Assembly (NCBI GenBank): GCA_024434165.1
Contig: QMIW01000011.1
Location: 1 to 59,908 of the forward strand
Direction: 5' to 3'
DNA from: Chloroflexota bacterium
Lineage (GTDB): Bacteria > Chloroflexota > Anaerolineae > Anaerolineales > Villigracilaceae
DNA: 59,908 bases
A program made the translations under genes and the position numbers. Positions 24,022 through 33,215 of the stretch are shown in pieces. Under the pieces are notes generated by a model. That model made no database searches. It saw only the letters and a list, made by a program, of their open reading frames with translations, and was not told where the DNA came from. Every line of letters starts with the position of its first letter. Position 1 is the first letter of the stretch.

Positions 24022-25650
24022 TTATTCGGGCGGGATTTCCTTGAAGGCGTAATCCACGTTGATGCCCTTGGACTTCTGCGCGTTCTTGGCAAGGAAATAC
24101 CAAACCGCCGAAACCAGCAGCACACCGAACACCACCGTGTACGCCAGCGTGCTGGTGAGACCCAGCCGCGCATCGAACATGAACATCAACAGCATGACCG
24201 TGCCGAAGATGAAGCCGATCACGCCGAGGATGGTCACGAGCGGAACGCCGCCGAGTTTATACGCCGCGCCGGGCGATGATTCGTAAACATCCTTTGCGCG
24301 GTAGGGCAGCAGCGCGCCCGCTAGGCAGGTGATGACGAAGACGTAACCGCAGGCAAACGTCACGCCGAGGGTTAAACCCACCCAGCCGGGATGCAGGTTG
24401 TAGAGGAAGATGACCGGGATGCTGGCGATGAAATACGCCCAGTGCGCGTTGGCAGGGGTGTGACGCTTCTCATCCACTTTGCTGACCCATTCGGGAAGCA
24501 GGCGGTCGAGCGACATGGCGACCATCACGCGCGTCATGCCGATGTAGCAGTTGTGGACGATCTGGTGCGAGTTGAGGATGTAGCCCAAGCCAATGATGAT
24601 GACCACCAGCGGGCTGGCAGTGAGCGCGACCGCGATGATGTTGGGCCACAGCCAGAAGCCTGCAATTTTCGCTTCTGCCACGCCCGCCCAATAGCCCGCG
24701 CCCGCGACGTACAGAAATTCCGTGCCGACGGCTTTCTCCAGCGCGGCGGCAAGGAGTGCAAGCAGGATGCCCGTGAAGATCAGCGAGCCGACGATGATGA
24801 ACATCTGGTCTTTAAAGGAACGCGCGTTTTTGATCTCGCCGTTCTGCTGGGCGGAGTAGGTCGCCCATTGCAGCGAGGTCCACGCGATGGGCGCCACCAA
24901 CAGGGTGGCAATCATGCTGAAGGGCGGGTTTAAGTCCACGCCCGCGGCGACGGAAGCATCCTTCGCCGTCTGCACGAAGTTATCCACACCGGCAATCGCT
25001 CTGGCAAACGCATCCAACTGTGCGGCGGAGGAGGCGGGGTTGCCCATGAACAGCACCACCAGCATGGTAATGAAGGCAAGAATGGTGCCGACAATCATCA
25101 CGTTCTGGAAGCGCACGTAATTCTTGAAGCCGCTGATGAGGATGAGCGCGGAGACGAACGCATTCAGGATGCTGGTAATAATGATGCCGGTGGAGCCGGT
25201 GAACCAGATGCCCAGGTTCGAGAGCGCCGCGCTGCCCATCGTTGCACCCAAGCCGAGGAACAGCGGTGCAAACCCAAGATACGAGAGCAGCCAGCCGGAA
25301 AGCGCCACCCATTGCAAAATCCAGATCACATAGCCAGACATCACAACCGTGAACGCCACGCCGCCGCCGAACACGCGGCTTTGGAACACATAGTCGCCGC
25401 CGGAACGCGGAAGCGCCGTGGAGAGCCACACATACACCAGCGCAATGGGGATTTCCAGCGCCATCGCGAGCAGGATTCCCCAAACGAGTTTGCCGCCCGG
25501 CAGCGCGCCCGGCGCCCACAAATACGTCCAGGGGAAGATCAAGCCCATCGTCAAAATGTTATAGACGAAGGCGGAAAACGGAGACATCACGCGCACGAGC
25601 CCGGAGGCTTTGCGGGTGAAGACTTCAGGTTTTGCTGTTGCTGTAGCCAT
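24022..25650 (-). CDS. APC-superfamily amino acid/amine permease, minus arm
   Basis: The 542-residue protein has about twelve helices and an APC N-terminus (RKASGLVRVMSPFSAFVYN, helix 1 with small residues). A large loop between helices holds a polar segment near residues 215-240. The family carries amino acids, polyamines or choline in symport or exchange. AAAGGAGAATGT precedes the ATG. Its position just upstream of the choline-kinase-like gene indicates that it imports the compound used by this arm. Confidence 0.88.
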   Translation of the reverse strand: MATATAKPEVFTRKASGLVRVMSPFSAFVYNILTMGLIFPWTYLWAPGALPGGKLVWGILLAMALEIPIALVYVWLSTALPRSGGDYVFQSRVFGGGVAFTVVMSGYVIWILQWVALSGWLLSYLGFAPLFLGLGATMGSAALSNLGIWFTGSTGIIITSILNAFVSALILISGFKNYVRFQNVMIVGTILAFITMLVVLFMGNPASSAAQLDAFARAIAGVDNFVQTAKDASVAAGVDLNPPFSMIATLLVAPIAWTSLQWATYSAQQNGEIKNARSFKDQMFIIVGSLIFTGILLALLAAALEKAVGTEFLYVAGAGYWAGVAEAKIAGFWLWPNIIAVALTASPLVVIIIGLGYILNSHQIVHNCYIGMTRVMVAMSLDRLLPEWVSKVDEKRHTPANAHWAYFIASIPVIFLYNLHPGWVGLTLGVTFACGYVFVITCLAGALLPYRAKDVYESSPGAAYKLGGVPLVTILGVIGFIFGTVMLLMFMFDARLGLTSTLAYTVVFGVLLVSAVWYFLAKNAQKSKGINVDYAFKEIPPE

Positions 25651-25783
25651 ACATTCTCCTTTGGTACGAAAGACTCAAACGCTTCTTTCAACGCCAGGAC
25701 GGGCGAATGCCCGCCCCCCTTATCGAACAGCAGGGAACGATGTACTCCTTCGAATAGGACACCTCCTTTGGCGAACGCATCCT

Positions 25784-26779
25784 TTATCCACTCGTCATTT
25801 GATAGCCTTGCACTTCTCCATCCGCAAACGTCACAAGGCAGCCCCGCAAAACGCCCTCGGCATATTCGCTGCCGGGGTTGATGCAGGTGGTGCGCCCGAT
25901 CTTTGCCACGGATTGCGACTCGTGGATGTGACCATGCAGACCGAGCATGGGCTTGTATTTTTCAATCGCCTCGCGCACGGACCTGGAGCCTGCTCCGTGC
26001 AAAACGACCTGACCTCCCACGATGATTTGTTCCGGCGGATCCTTCGACCAGTCCAGTTGGGGGCAGGTATCGAGGGTGGAATCCTTGGGCGGGTCGTGGA
26101 AGTTGAAAATGGCTTTGTTCATATCCGGCACGAGCGCCGCCATCTTTTCGATCATTGCGCCCAGCTCCTCCTCGGTCGTTTCGCGCGGGGTCTTCCAGGG
26201 TGTGGGCGTGCTGATGCCGATGGAGATCATGGTATGGTCGTCGTCCACATGCACCATTTCGTTCTCGCAGGCAAAGAAGGATCGGGTATCTTCGCGCTTC
26301 ATCACGCTTAGCACCTCCCACTCGTCGTCGTTGCCGCCGGTGACAAAGCACTTGATGCCCGTGCCGTTCAAACGCTCCTCAGCGAGATTGACCCAGTTGA
26401 TGAGTTTCTGCCTGGCAAGTTCGTTGAACAATGCGTTCACGGCTTTCGGGTCGGCTTGCAGGCTTTTGAATTCGTCCTCTTCCATCACTTTGTAGTAAAA
26501 GCCGAGGATGTCCAGTTTCCCTGTCAATGCCTTTAACTCTTCTTCCGTCGAAAGATGCTCCACCCGTCCCTGCACGGTGGCGCGGTAGTGACCGTTCGGT
26601 TCCTTGATGATGGGAATCATCAACTTGCCCTGAATATCCCCGCCCATCACAATCACGTTCACGTCGTAGAACTTGCCCGCGTTGATGAACTTGCGGAAGG
26701 TGCGTTCCGAGCCGTGCAGGTCGGTGGCAAAGAACAAGCGGGTGGGATTCTTGCTGGGCTTGCGGGAGAATAATTTCAT
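25784..26779 (-). CDS. Calcineurin-like metallophosphoesterase
   Basis: The 331-residue protein has the metallophosphoesterase ligands in order: FATDLHGSE (Asp-x-His), VMGGDIQGK (Gly-Asp), FVTGGNDDEWE (Gly-Asn-Asp) and LGLHGHIHES (Gly-His-x-His). It would use two metal ions to hydrolyse phosphate mono- or diesters in the cytoplasm. AGGAG precedes ATG 26779. The gene is between the regulator and the permease of the minus arm, so it may remove phosphate from a pathway intermediate. Confidence 0.85.
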   Translation of the reverse strand: MKLFSRKPSKNPTRLFFATDLHGSERTFRKFINAGKFYDVNVIVMGGDIQGKLMIPIIKEPNGHYRATVQGRVEHLSTEEELKALTGKLDILGFYYKVMEEDEFKSLQADPKAVNALFNELARQKLINWVNLAEERLNGTGIKCFVTGGNDDEWEVLSVMKREDTRSFFACENEMVHVDDDHTMISIGISTPTPWKTPRETTEEELGAMIEKMAALVPDMNKAIFNFHDPPKDSTLDTCPQLDWSKDPPEQIIVGGQVVLHGAGSRSVREAIEKYKPMLGLHGHIHESQSVAKIGRTTCINPGSEYAEGVLRGCLVTFADGEVQGYQMTSG

Positions 26780-26796
26780 CGGGTTCTCCTAGGAAC

Positions 26797-26873
26797 GGGT
26801 ACACAGGTATACAAAGTAAACAGGTAAACAATGCCTGACCAACATGTGTACTTGTCTACGTGTCTACGTTGCT
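26797..26873. repeat. Inverted repeat of GTACACAGGTATACAAAG/GTACTTGTCTACGTG type
   Basis: The left side repeats short units such as TACACAGGTA and AAACAGGTAAAC, and the right side has their complements TGTGTACTTGTCTACG. It sits between the regulator and metallophosphoesterase genes and has no coding content. Confidence 0.6.
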
Positions 26874-26885
26874 GCCCGCACACCG

Positions 26886-27680
26886 TCAGGCAGGGAGCGG
26901 CTGGGGTTCAGCAAGCAGGCACGAGATGGAGTGCGAGGCGAGGTCGTCCAGCGCGGAACGGTCGAAGCGGCTGTCGGTCACCAACGTGTCAATTTCGTCA
27001 ATGGCCGCGATCTGGAAATTCGAGACGACGCCCCACTTGCTGTGATCCGCCGCGATGATGATGGAACCTTTCGTCCGCTCGATCATCCGCCGCACAACCT
27101 CTGCCTCGGCATTGGACGGCACGGTGCAGCCGTGCTTGATGGAGATTCCGTCCACGCCGAGGATCGTTTTATTTGCGTAGACCAAGCCCAAATTGTCCAG
27201 CGCGAAGCGCCCCGCCAGAGAGTTGGAGCGCGCCTGGAACTCGCCCCCGGTCAGGAAGTAGTGAAATCCCGGCTCGCCGAGTTCCATCACCGCGCTGACG
27301 TTGTTCGTAAAGACGGTGATATTCGAATTTTTGCGGATGTGAAGCAGGACCTGCGTGGCAGTGGTGCCGCTGTTGATAAAGACAATATCGCCCTCTTCGA
27401 TCAGCGAGGCGGCAAGTTCGCCGATGGCGCGTTTTTCTTCGGGATGGTGCTGTGCTCTCTGTTGATATTCCTGTTCGAGAATCATGCGCTGGCTGAGGAT
27501 GGCGCCCCCGTGCGTGCGCTCCAAAAACCCCTTTTGCTCCAGCCATTCGAGGTCGCGGCGGACGGTGGCTTCGGAGGCGTCCAGCAGTTCACATAAATCC
27601 GCGGTACGCGCGATCTGGTAAACGGACAGGTATTCCTGAATCTTCTCTCGCCGCTGAGCTGGAATGAGAGGTTTGCTCAT
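26886..27680 (-). CDS. DeoR/GlpR-family transcriptional repressor
   Basis: The 264-residue protein has an N-terminal DeoR helix-turn-helix (RREKIQEYL, then ASEATVRRDLEWLEQKG and THGGAIL) and a C-terminal DeoRC sensor domain with VFINSGTTATQVL and FTNNVSAV. DeoRC domains bind phosphorylated sugars or polyols as inducers. ATG 27680 is used; the TTG three bases upstream is the alternative. It is transcribed from the divergent promoter that also serves the plus arm. It is therefore the natural regulator of both arms, which suggests that a sugar-phosphate-like intermediate is the signal. Confidence 0.9.
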   Translation of the reverse strand: MSKPLIPAQRREKIQEYLSVYQIARTADLCELLDASEATVRRDLEWLEQKGFLERTHGGAILSQRMILEQEYQQRAQHHPEEKRAIGELAASLIEEGDIVFINSGTTATQVLLHIRKNSNITVFTNNVSAVMELGEPGFHYFLTGGEFQARSNSLAGRFALDNLGLVYANKTILGVDGISIKHGCTVPSNAEAEVVRRMIERTKGSIIIAADHSKWGVVSNFQIAAIDEIDTLVTDSRFDRSALDDLASHSISCLLAEPQPLPA

Positions 27681-27729
27681 CAAATAGTCTCAATTGGAGG
27701 GTGAAGGAAATTGCTCATTTTGATGTTGC

Positions 27730-27758
27730 ATTATATAAGAATCTGATGAAATTTGCAA
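27730..27758 (-). promoter_or_regulatory. Promoter for the DeoR gene (minus strand)
   Basis: On the minus strand -35 TTGCAA (27758-27753) and -10 TATAAT (27735-27730) have a 17-base spacer. The leader before ATG 27680 would be about 43 bases. Confidence 0.7.
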
Positions 27759-27802
27759 GTTTTTGATTTTTTCATTATAATAGCGGACAATTCCTTGCAA
27801 AT
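27751..27802. promoter_or_regulatory. Candidate operator pair ATTTGCAAG / CTTGCAAAT
   Basis: ATTTGCAAG (27751-27759) and its exact reverse complement CTTGCAAAT (27794-27802) lie 43 bases apart, centre to centre, about four helical turns. The first overlaps the shared -35 hexamer; the second lies just after the plus-strand start. Such spacing suits a tetrameric DeoR-type repressor. Confidence 0.45.
27753..27781 (+). promoter_or_regulatory. Promoter for the plus arm, sharing its -35 hexamer with the DeoR promoter
   Basis: TTGCAA (27753-27758) is its own reverse complement and stands 17 bases before TATAAT (27776-27781) on the plus strand and 17 bases before TATAAT on the minus strand. Transcription would start near 27788. 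Confidence 0.7.
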
Positions 27803-27834
27803 AAGTCAACTCTCTTACGCGATTTCGTCGCAGA

Positions 27835-27884
27835 GGCGACCCGCTTGGGCAAATCAGGCAGCCAATCTGCAAGAAAGGGTCGCC
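27835..27884 (+). other. Structured leader segment in the plus-arm 5' UTR
   Basis: GGCGACCC (27835-27842) pairs perfectly with GGGTCGCC (27877-27884), enclosing 34 bases that can form an inner stem. It lies in a leader of about 170 bases before the first gene. I do not recognise it as a known riboswitch class. Confidence 0.35.
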
Positions 27885-27960
27885 CTGTGCCAGGTATTTG
27901 GCAAAAACATGGATGGGCGTCCCTGCCGCGTAACATCAGTCAGTCAACTCGGAGAATTGT

Positions 27961-28749
27961 ATGGCAAACAGTTCCATTGGGATGGGCGAGCAAGACAGCG
28001 CCGAACGCGAAAAGTTCGAGAACGAGTTGAAGGCGATTCTGCAAGCCAGCGAGCGCGATGGCATCCTGATGAGGGTGATCGGCTCGCTGGCTTTTCAAAT
28101 GCACTGCCCGCAATATGGATACCTGCAAGCCGCCCTGGGACGCGCCTACACCGACATTGATTTCGCCGCGTACAAAAGGCAGAACAAGCAAATCTCCGAG
28201 TTGATGACGAAGATGGGATATGTGGAAAACCGCGAGGTGTTCATCGCCACCGAAGGCGACCGCGCGATCTTTGACAAGCCGGGGACGGGTCTGCATGTGG
28301 ACATCTTCTATGAAAAACTGGATTTCTGTCATACGATCTTTTGGAAAGACCGCCTCGAAGTGGACTCGCCGACCATCCCGCTGATGGAGTTGCTGCTGGA
28401 GAAAATGCAGATCGTCCAGATCAACGAAAAGGATATCATTGACACCATCATGCTGCTGCTCGAACACCCGCTCGGCGATACGGACAGGGAGACCATCAAC
28501 ATCCAACTCGCCGCGCAATTGTGCGCAAACGATTGGGGCTTGTGGCGCACCGCCACCATGAATCTCGATAAAGTGAAACAACTTGCCCAACATTATGAAC
28601 AACTCACGCCGGAACAAAAATCGAAAGTTTCATCGCAGGTGGATGGAATCCTTGCACGGCTGAACAGCGAACCCAAGCCGCTGGCATGGAAAATCCGCGA
28701 CCGCGTGGGCGACCGCGTCAAATGGTACAAGGACGTGGACGAGGTGTAA
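27961..28749 (+). CDS. Nucleotidyltransferase-fold protein, unknown substrate
   Basis: The 262-residue protein has an N-terminal NTase-like pattern: RVIGSLAFQMHC followed by RAYTDIDFAAY, resembling the Gly-Ser and Asp-x-Asp of the nucleotidyltransferase fold, then GLHVDIFYEKLDFCH with a further Asp. The second half is helical and ends with a charged segment. It resembles stand-alone NTase-like proteins related to AbiEii in fold. It is the first gene of the plus arm, with GGAGAATTGT before the ATG. Its role in the pathway is unclear. Confidence 0.6.
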   Translation: MANSSIGMGEQDSAEREKFENELKAILQASERDGILMRVIGSLAFQMHCPQYGYLQAALGRAYTDIDFAAYKRQNKQISELMTKMGYVENREVFIATEGDRAIFDKPGTGLHVDIFYEKLDFCHTIFWKDRLEVDSPTIPLMELLLEKMQIVQINEKDIIDTIMLLLEHPLGDTDRETINIQLAAQLCANDWGLWRTATMNLDKVKQLAQHYEQLTPEQKSKVSSQVDGILARLNSEPKPLAWKIRDRVGDRVKWYKDVDEV

Positions 28750-28787
28750 CCTGCCCGGGGCGGCAGGAGCAAATGTAAGGAGTTAAC

Positions 28788-29597
28788 ATGGCAAAATTCG
28801 TCAAAGACTTAATGCACACAAACCTGATCACATGCAGGCGCGACGCCACGCTCGGGCAGGTTGCCGTCCTGCTTCACAACAACCACGTCCATGCGCTGGT
28901 GGTCACCGACCGTGACGGGCGCGCAGCTGGCATCATCTCCGATTTCGATTTGCTTGCAGGCGAATGGCTTTCCTCGGACCCGGAAAGCCTCAACACCATG
29001 CGCAGGCTGACCGCCGCCGACCTGATGTCCCAGCCGGTTGATTCGGTCGAGGCGAACACTCTGCTCTCCGAGGCGGTGCAGAGGTTGATCGAAAAGGAGA
29101 TCAGCCGCCTGCTCGTCACGGAAAACGGGAAACCTGTGGGCATTATTTCGCTTTCCGATTTCGTTGCAGGCATCGCGGAGATGGAGCAAATCAAACGCGA
29201 TACGGTGGGCGATGTGATGTCGGATGCAATTCTCGTGTGCCGCGGCAAAACCCCCGTAACCTCCGCCGCGCGCGCCATGACTTCCGCCGGGTGGCGCTCG
29301 GTGTTGGTGGTGGACGCGAAGGGCAAAGTGCTCGGCGTGGTCAGCGGCAGGGATTTGCTCCCCTACATCCAGAGCGGGGATGTGCACGGCAAGATCGTTC
29401 GGGATGTGATGCACCCCGCGCTCACCATTGACATCCATGCCAGCCTGCGCGAAGCGGCGGACAAGATGATTCAACACCACTATCACCGGCTGGTCGTCAT
29501 TGACAACGAAGACCCGGATGCCTTTCCGCTGGGGGTCATTTCCTCGTTCGATATTGTGGCGGAAATGGCGCGGCCCGATTCGGTGTGGCAGAAGTAG
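28788..29597 (+). CDS. Protein of four CBS domains
   Basis: The 269-residue protein consists of four CBS repeats, each beginning with a V-x-D-L/V-M type segment (FVKDLMHTNLI, AADLMSQPVDSV, VGDVMSDAILV, IVRDVMHPALTI) and ending with G-I/V-I/V-S-x-x-D-L/F. CBS pairs (Bateman modules) bind adenosine nucleotides and report energy state. No enzymatic domain is attached, so it probably controls a partner in trans, perhaps the neighbouring permeases or dehydrogenases. GTAAGGAGTTAAC precedes the ATG. Confidence 0.9.
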   Translation: MAKFVKDLMHTNLITCRRDATLGQVAVLLHNNHVHALVVTDRDGRAAGIISDFDLLAGEWLSSDPESLNTMRRLTAADLMSQPVDSVEANTLLSEAVQRLIEKEISRLLVTENGKPVGIISLSDFVAGIAEMEQIKRDTVGDVMSDAILVCRGKTPVTSAARAMTSAGWRSVLVVDAKGKVLGVVSGRDLLPYIQSGDVHGKIVRDVMHPALTIDIHASLREAADKMIQHHYHRLVVIDNEDPDAFPLGVISSFDIVAEMARPDSVWQK

Positions 29598-29602
29598 ATC
29601 AG

Positions 29603-29665
29603 ACGACAGACCACGGACGATGGACGGTGGAAGTTTTCATCGTCCATCGTCAATTGTCCATCGTC
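29603..29665. repeat. Inverted repeat of the GACGATGGAC family, copy 1
   Basis: GACCACGGACGATGGACGG and CATCGTCCATCGTC form an imperfect palindrome between the CBS and FAD/GcvT genes. A related copy is embedded in the GlpA-like gene at 41664-41748. Confidence 0.75.
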
Positions 29666-29682
29666 GTTATTAGGAGACTTTC

Positions 29683-32115
29683 ATGGCTGGATTTCCAACG
29701 CAGGCGCAGGTTGTCATCATCGGCGGGGGCGTGGGCGGATGCAGCATTGCCTATCACTTGACGAAAATGGGGTGGAAGGATGTGGTCGTTCTCGAAAAGC
29801 ACGAATTGACCGCCGGTTCCACCTGGCACTCGGCGGGCTTGGTCGGGCAGATGCGCTCGGACGCGAACCTGACGCGCATGATGCACTACAGCACGGACTT
29901 GTACCGCAGCCTCAAAGCCGAAACGGGTCAGGATACCTCCTGGCGTGAAGTGGGCGGAATCCGCCTTGCTTCGTCGGCGGAGAGAATGGAGGAAACCAAA
30001 CGCCTTGTGGGGATGGCGCGTTCGTTCGGCGTGCCGATGGAGTTGATCACGCCCAAAGAAGCGCAGAAGATGTTCCCGCTGATGGACATCAAGGGCGTGG
30101 TCGGCGCGGCGTACACGCCCAACGACGGCAGCATTGACCCGACGGGACTCACCAACGCCCTCGCCATCGGCGCGAAAAATCGCGGGGCGCAGATTCTGAC
30201 CGGGACCACGGTAACAGGCATCACCGTCAAGAACGGACGCGTGCGCGAAGTCGTCACCGACAAGGGCGCGATCAAAACCGAAATTGTGGTCAACGCTTCG
30301 GGCATGTGGGGGCGCGAGATCGGAAAAATGGTCGGGCTGAGTCTGCCTGTTGTGCCGATGGCGCATCTGTACATCATGACCAAACCCATCGAAGGCGTGA
30401 CGAGCAAATTTCCCAACCTGCGCGATCCTGACCTGCTGGTCTACTGGCGCGAGGAAGTGGGCGGATTGATCACGGGCGGTTACGAACGCCAGCCCGCCAC
30501 GTTTGGGTTGAACGGCATTCCGAAGGATTTCAAATATCAACTGCTGCCGCCGGATTGGGAACGCTTCACGCCGCTGATGGAAAATTCGATCCGCCGCGTG
30601 CCTGCCATCGAAGGCGCGGAGGTAGTGAAATTGCTGAACGGTCCCGAAGGCTTTACGCCCGACGGCGAGTTTTTGCTGGGTCCCACGTCGGTCAAAGGCT
30701 TTTGGGTGGCGTGCGCGTTCTGCGCGCACGGTCTGGCAGGCGCGGGCGGCATCGGCAAGGTGATGGCGGAGTGGATCATTGACGGCAACCCCGAATGGGA
30801 TATGTGGCGGCTGGATGTGCGGCGCTTCGGTCCCAATTACAACAGCCTTGATTACACCGTGGTGCGCACGTTTGAAACCTACACCCAATATTACGACATC
30901 CACTTCCCCGGTGAAGAGCGCATGTCGAAACGCAATGTGCGCGTCTCCCCCACCTACTTCCGCCTGCGGGATTTGGGCTGTCACTTCGGCGAGAAGATGG
31001 GTTGGGAACGTCCGAACTGGTTCCGAAAATACGAAGAACTTGCCACGCACGGACACGAACCGAAAGGCTGGGCGCGTCACAACTGGTCGCGCGCCATCGG
31101 GTATGAGCATTTGATGACGCGCGAACACGCGGGGCTTTTCGACGAAACCTCGTTCAACAAATTCGAAGTGCGCGGACCGGGCGCGTTGAAATTCCTCAAC
31201 ATGGTCTGCGCGAATCAAATTGATGTGCCGATCGGCAGTCTCGTTTACACCCAATGCCTAAACAAACGCGGCGGCATCGAATGTGATTTCACGGTCACGC
31301 GCCTCGCCGAAGACCGCTTCTTCATCGTCACCGGCACGGCGTTCGGTCAGCACGACATGTCGTGGCTGTCGCTGCAAATGCCCGACGACGGCAGCGTCAC
31401 GATGGAAGATGTCGGCTCGAATTACGCCTGTATCGGCATGTGGGGACCGAAGGCGCGCAGGATTTTGGAAAAAGTGACCAGCGACGATGTTTCGAATGCG
31501 GGCTTTCCTTACATGACCTCGAAACAGATCACGGTGGGAGATGTGCCGGTACGCGCCTCTCGCGTGACTTACGTTGGCGAGCTCGGCTGGGAGTTTTACT
31601 GCCCCATGGAATATGGTCTGCGGCTCTGGGACACGCTGTGGGAAGCGGGCGAACCTGAGGGCATGGTTGCAGGCGGTTACAAAGCCATTGACACGTTACG
31701 CCTCGAAAAGGGTTATCGCTATTGGAGCGGCGAGATTTCGCCCGATTACACCCCGTATGAGGCGGGTCTCGGCTTTGCGGTAAAACTGGATAAAGGCGAT
31801 TTCATCGGAAAGGAAGCGCTGGTCAAACAAAAAGCGGAGGGCATCCAGCAGAAACTTTGCACCATCACCCTGGACGACGACCGCACGATCGTGTTGGGCA
31901 AAGAGCCGATCCGTGCGGACGGCAGGACGGTCGGCTGGGTGGCTTCGGGCGGGTTTGGCTACTCGGTGATGAAGTCCATTGCGTATGCGTATCTCCCGAT
32001 GGAATTTGCAAAAGCCGGCACGAAATTGGAAATCGAATGCTTCGGCGAGCAGGTCGGCGCGGAGGTCGCGCCGTCGGTGCTGTGGGACCCGAAGGGCGAG
32101 AGAATCAAAGCATAG
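29683..32115 (+). CDS. FAD-dependent demethylating dehydrogenase fused to GcvT, plus arm
   Basis: The 810-residue protein has FAD motif IIGGGVGGCSIAYHL and GSTWHSAGLVGQ, with His49 at the position of the covalent FAD His of dimethylglycine dehydrogenase. A DAO-type oxidase domain is followed from about residue 430 by GcvT domains (MTREHAGLFDETSFNKFEV, then VGELGWEFYCP and GYRYWSGEISPDYTPYEAGL). It should oxidise an N-methylated amine and deliver the one-carbon unit to tetrahydrofolate. It shares its whole build with 20462-22891 but is clearly diverged, indicating an old duplication. AGGAG precedes the ATG. Confidence 0.9.
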   Translation: MAGFPTQAQVVIIGGGVGGCSIAYHLTKMGWKDVVVLEKHELTAGSTWHSAGLVGQMRSDANLTRMMHYSTDLYRSLKAETGQDTSWREVGGIRLASSAERMEETKRLVGMARSFGVPMELITPKEAQKMFPLMDIKGVVGAAYTPNDGSIDPTGLTNALAIGAKNRGAQILTGTTVTGITVKNGRVREVVTDKGAIKTEIVVNASGMWGREIGKMVGLSLPVVPMAHLYIMTKPIEGVTSKFPNLRDPDLLVYWREEVGGLITGGYERQPATFGLNGIPKDFKYQLLPPDWERFTPLMENSIRRVPAIEGAEVVKLLNGPEGFTPDGEFLLGPTSVKGFWVACAFCAHGLAGAGGIGKVMAEWIIDGNPEWDMWRLDVRRFGPNYNSLDYTVVRTFETYTQYYDIHFPGEERMSKRNVRVSPTYFRLRDLGCHFGEKMGWERPNWFRKYEELATHGHEPKGWARHNWSRAIGYEHLMTREHAGLFDETSFNKFEVRGPGALKFLNMVCANQIDVPIGSLVYTQCLNKRGGIECDFTVTRLAEDRFFIVTGTAFGQHDMSWLSLQMPDDGSVTMEDVGSNYACIGMWGPKARRILEKVTSDDVSNAGFPYMTSKQITVGDVPVRASRVTYVGELGWEFYCPMEYGLRLWDTLWEAGEPEGMVAGGYKAIDTLRLEKGYRYWSGEISPDYTPYEAGLGFAVKLDKGDFIGKEALVKQKAEGIQQKLCTITLDDDRTIVLGKEPIRADGRTVGWVASGGFGYSVMKSIAYAYLPMEFAKAGTKLEIECFGEQVGAEVAPSVLWDPKGERIKA

Positions 32116-32120
32116 CAAAG

Positions 32121-32146
32121 GTAGAGCGGGATAATTCCCGCTCTAC
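32121..32146. repeat. Perfect 11-bp hairpin (GTAGAGCGGGA/TCCCGCTCTAC)
   Basis: The palindrome follows the FAD/GcvT stop by five bases. There is no T-run, so it may stabilise the mRNA end or be another small repeat. Confidence 0.5.
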
Positions 32147-32248
32147 GAGAGTGAAAAGGCTCGAGAAAACAGAAGCCGGTTTCAGTCAGGATAGATGCGG
32201 TTCTTCATCCGCAATAAATTCTTTCACCAAAGGAAGGAACATAGTCCA

Positions 32249-33184
32249 ATGAATACGCTTGCCATTGATAAAGCCATCGCCAAGGTGCCGTTCCTGGCGG
32301 AATCGAAGAACGTCAAAAAGATTCCGCTCAGCGGCGGCATCACCAACCTGAACTTCAAGATCGAAGCGGACGGCAGGGCATACGTCATCCGTCTGGCTGG
32401 CGAAGGCACCGACCAGTTGGGCATCAAACGCGATGTGGAGCACGCCGCAAACAAGGCGGCGGGGCTGTTGGGCATCGCGCCGGAGGTGATGTATTTCATC
32501 GAGCCGGAAGGGTACATCGTCACCCGTTTCATCAATGGCAAGCGCATCATGCCCGAAGAGATCGTCAAGCCGGATTATCTGGCGCGCGTGGCGCAAAAAC
32601 TGAGGTTGTTTCACCGTAACGCGCCCAAACTCAAGGGCGATTTCAACGTCTTCCGGCGCGTGGAAATGCTGACGAAGACATCGAAAAGCAAGGGTGCAAA
32701 TTTTCCACACGACTGGGACTTCATCATGAAGAAAATGCGGGAAGCGGAAAACGCGCTGCGCAAAGACCCATACGTTCCGACTCCCTGCCACAACGACCTG
32801 CTCAACCTGAACTGGCTGGACGAAGAAGTGGCGGGCGACATCGGCGAACTGCGCCTGCTGGATTGGGAATATGCGGGCATGGGCGATATCTTCTTCGATC
32901 TGGGAAATTTCTCGCACCATCACCGTTTGAACGAAGAACAGATTCGCATCTTCCTGACCTCGTACTTTGGCGAAATGACCCCGAAGCATTATGCCCGCCT
33001 GAGAATCATGTGGGCGATGTCGGAACTGCACGAAGCCATGTGGGGCACCACCCAGACGGTCATTTCGAAATTGGAGGAGGATTTCCAGGGGTACGCCAAC
33101 CTGTGGTTTGGGCGTTACCGTATGCACGTCACCGACTTCCGCTGGGAAAAGTGGTTGAAGGATGCGGGCAGGAAGGGGAAATAG
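32249..33184 (+). CDS. Choline/ethanolamine kinase-like phosphotransferase, plus arm
   Basis: The 311-residue protein has the choline-kinase fold with an intact catalytic loop PCHNDLLNLN (179-188) and metal motif LLDWEYAGMGDIFFDLGNF. A nucleotide loop SGGITNLNFKI lies near residue 28. It is the paralogue of 23051-23950, which has Asn in place of the loop His. It should phosphorylate the hydroxyl of an amino alcohol or related small molecule. ATG 32249 gives the family length; the longer frame adds only repeat-like residues. Confidence 0.88.
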   Translation: MNTLAIDKAIAKVPFLAESKNVKKIPLSGGITNLNFKIEADGRAYVIRLAGEGTDQLGIKRDVEHAANKAAGLLGIAPEVMYFIEPEGYIVTRFINGKRIMPEEIVKPDYLARVAQKLRLFHRNAPKLKGDFNVFRRVEMLTKTSKSKGANFPHDWDFIMKKMREAENALRKDPYVPTPCHNDLLNLNWLDEEVAGDIGELRLLDWEYAGMGDIFFDLGNFSHHHRLNEEQIRIFLTSYFGEMTPKHYARLRIMWAMSELHEAMWGTTQTVISKLEEDFQGYANLWFGRYRMHVTDFRWEKWLKDAGRKGK

Positions 33185-33215
33185 TGTAGTTGGAAATTGG
33201 CAGTTGGTGAAAGAC

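Noticed and set aside
29650-31254. Long open frame of 534 codons antisense to the plus-arm FAD/GcvT gene
   Set aside because: It is a frame shadow in GC-rich coding sequence: no recognisable domain, and the opposite strand encodes a clear enzyme.
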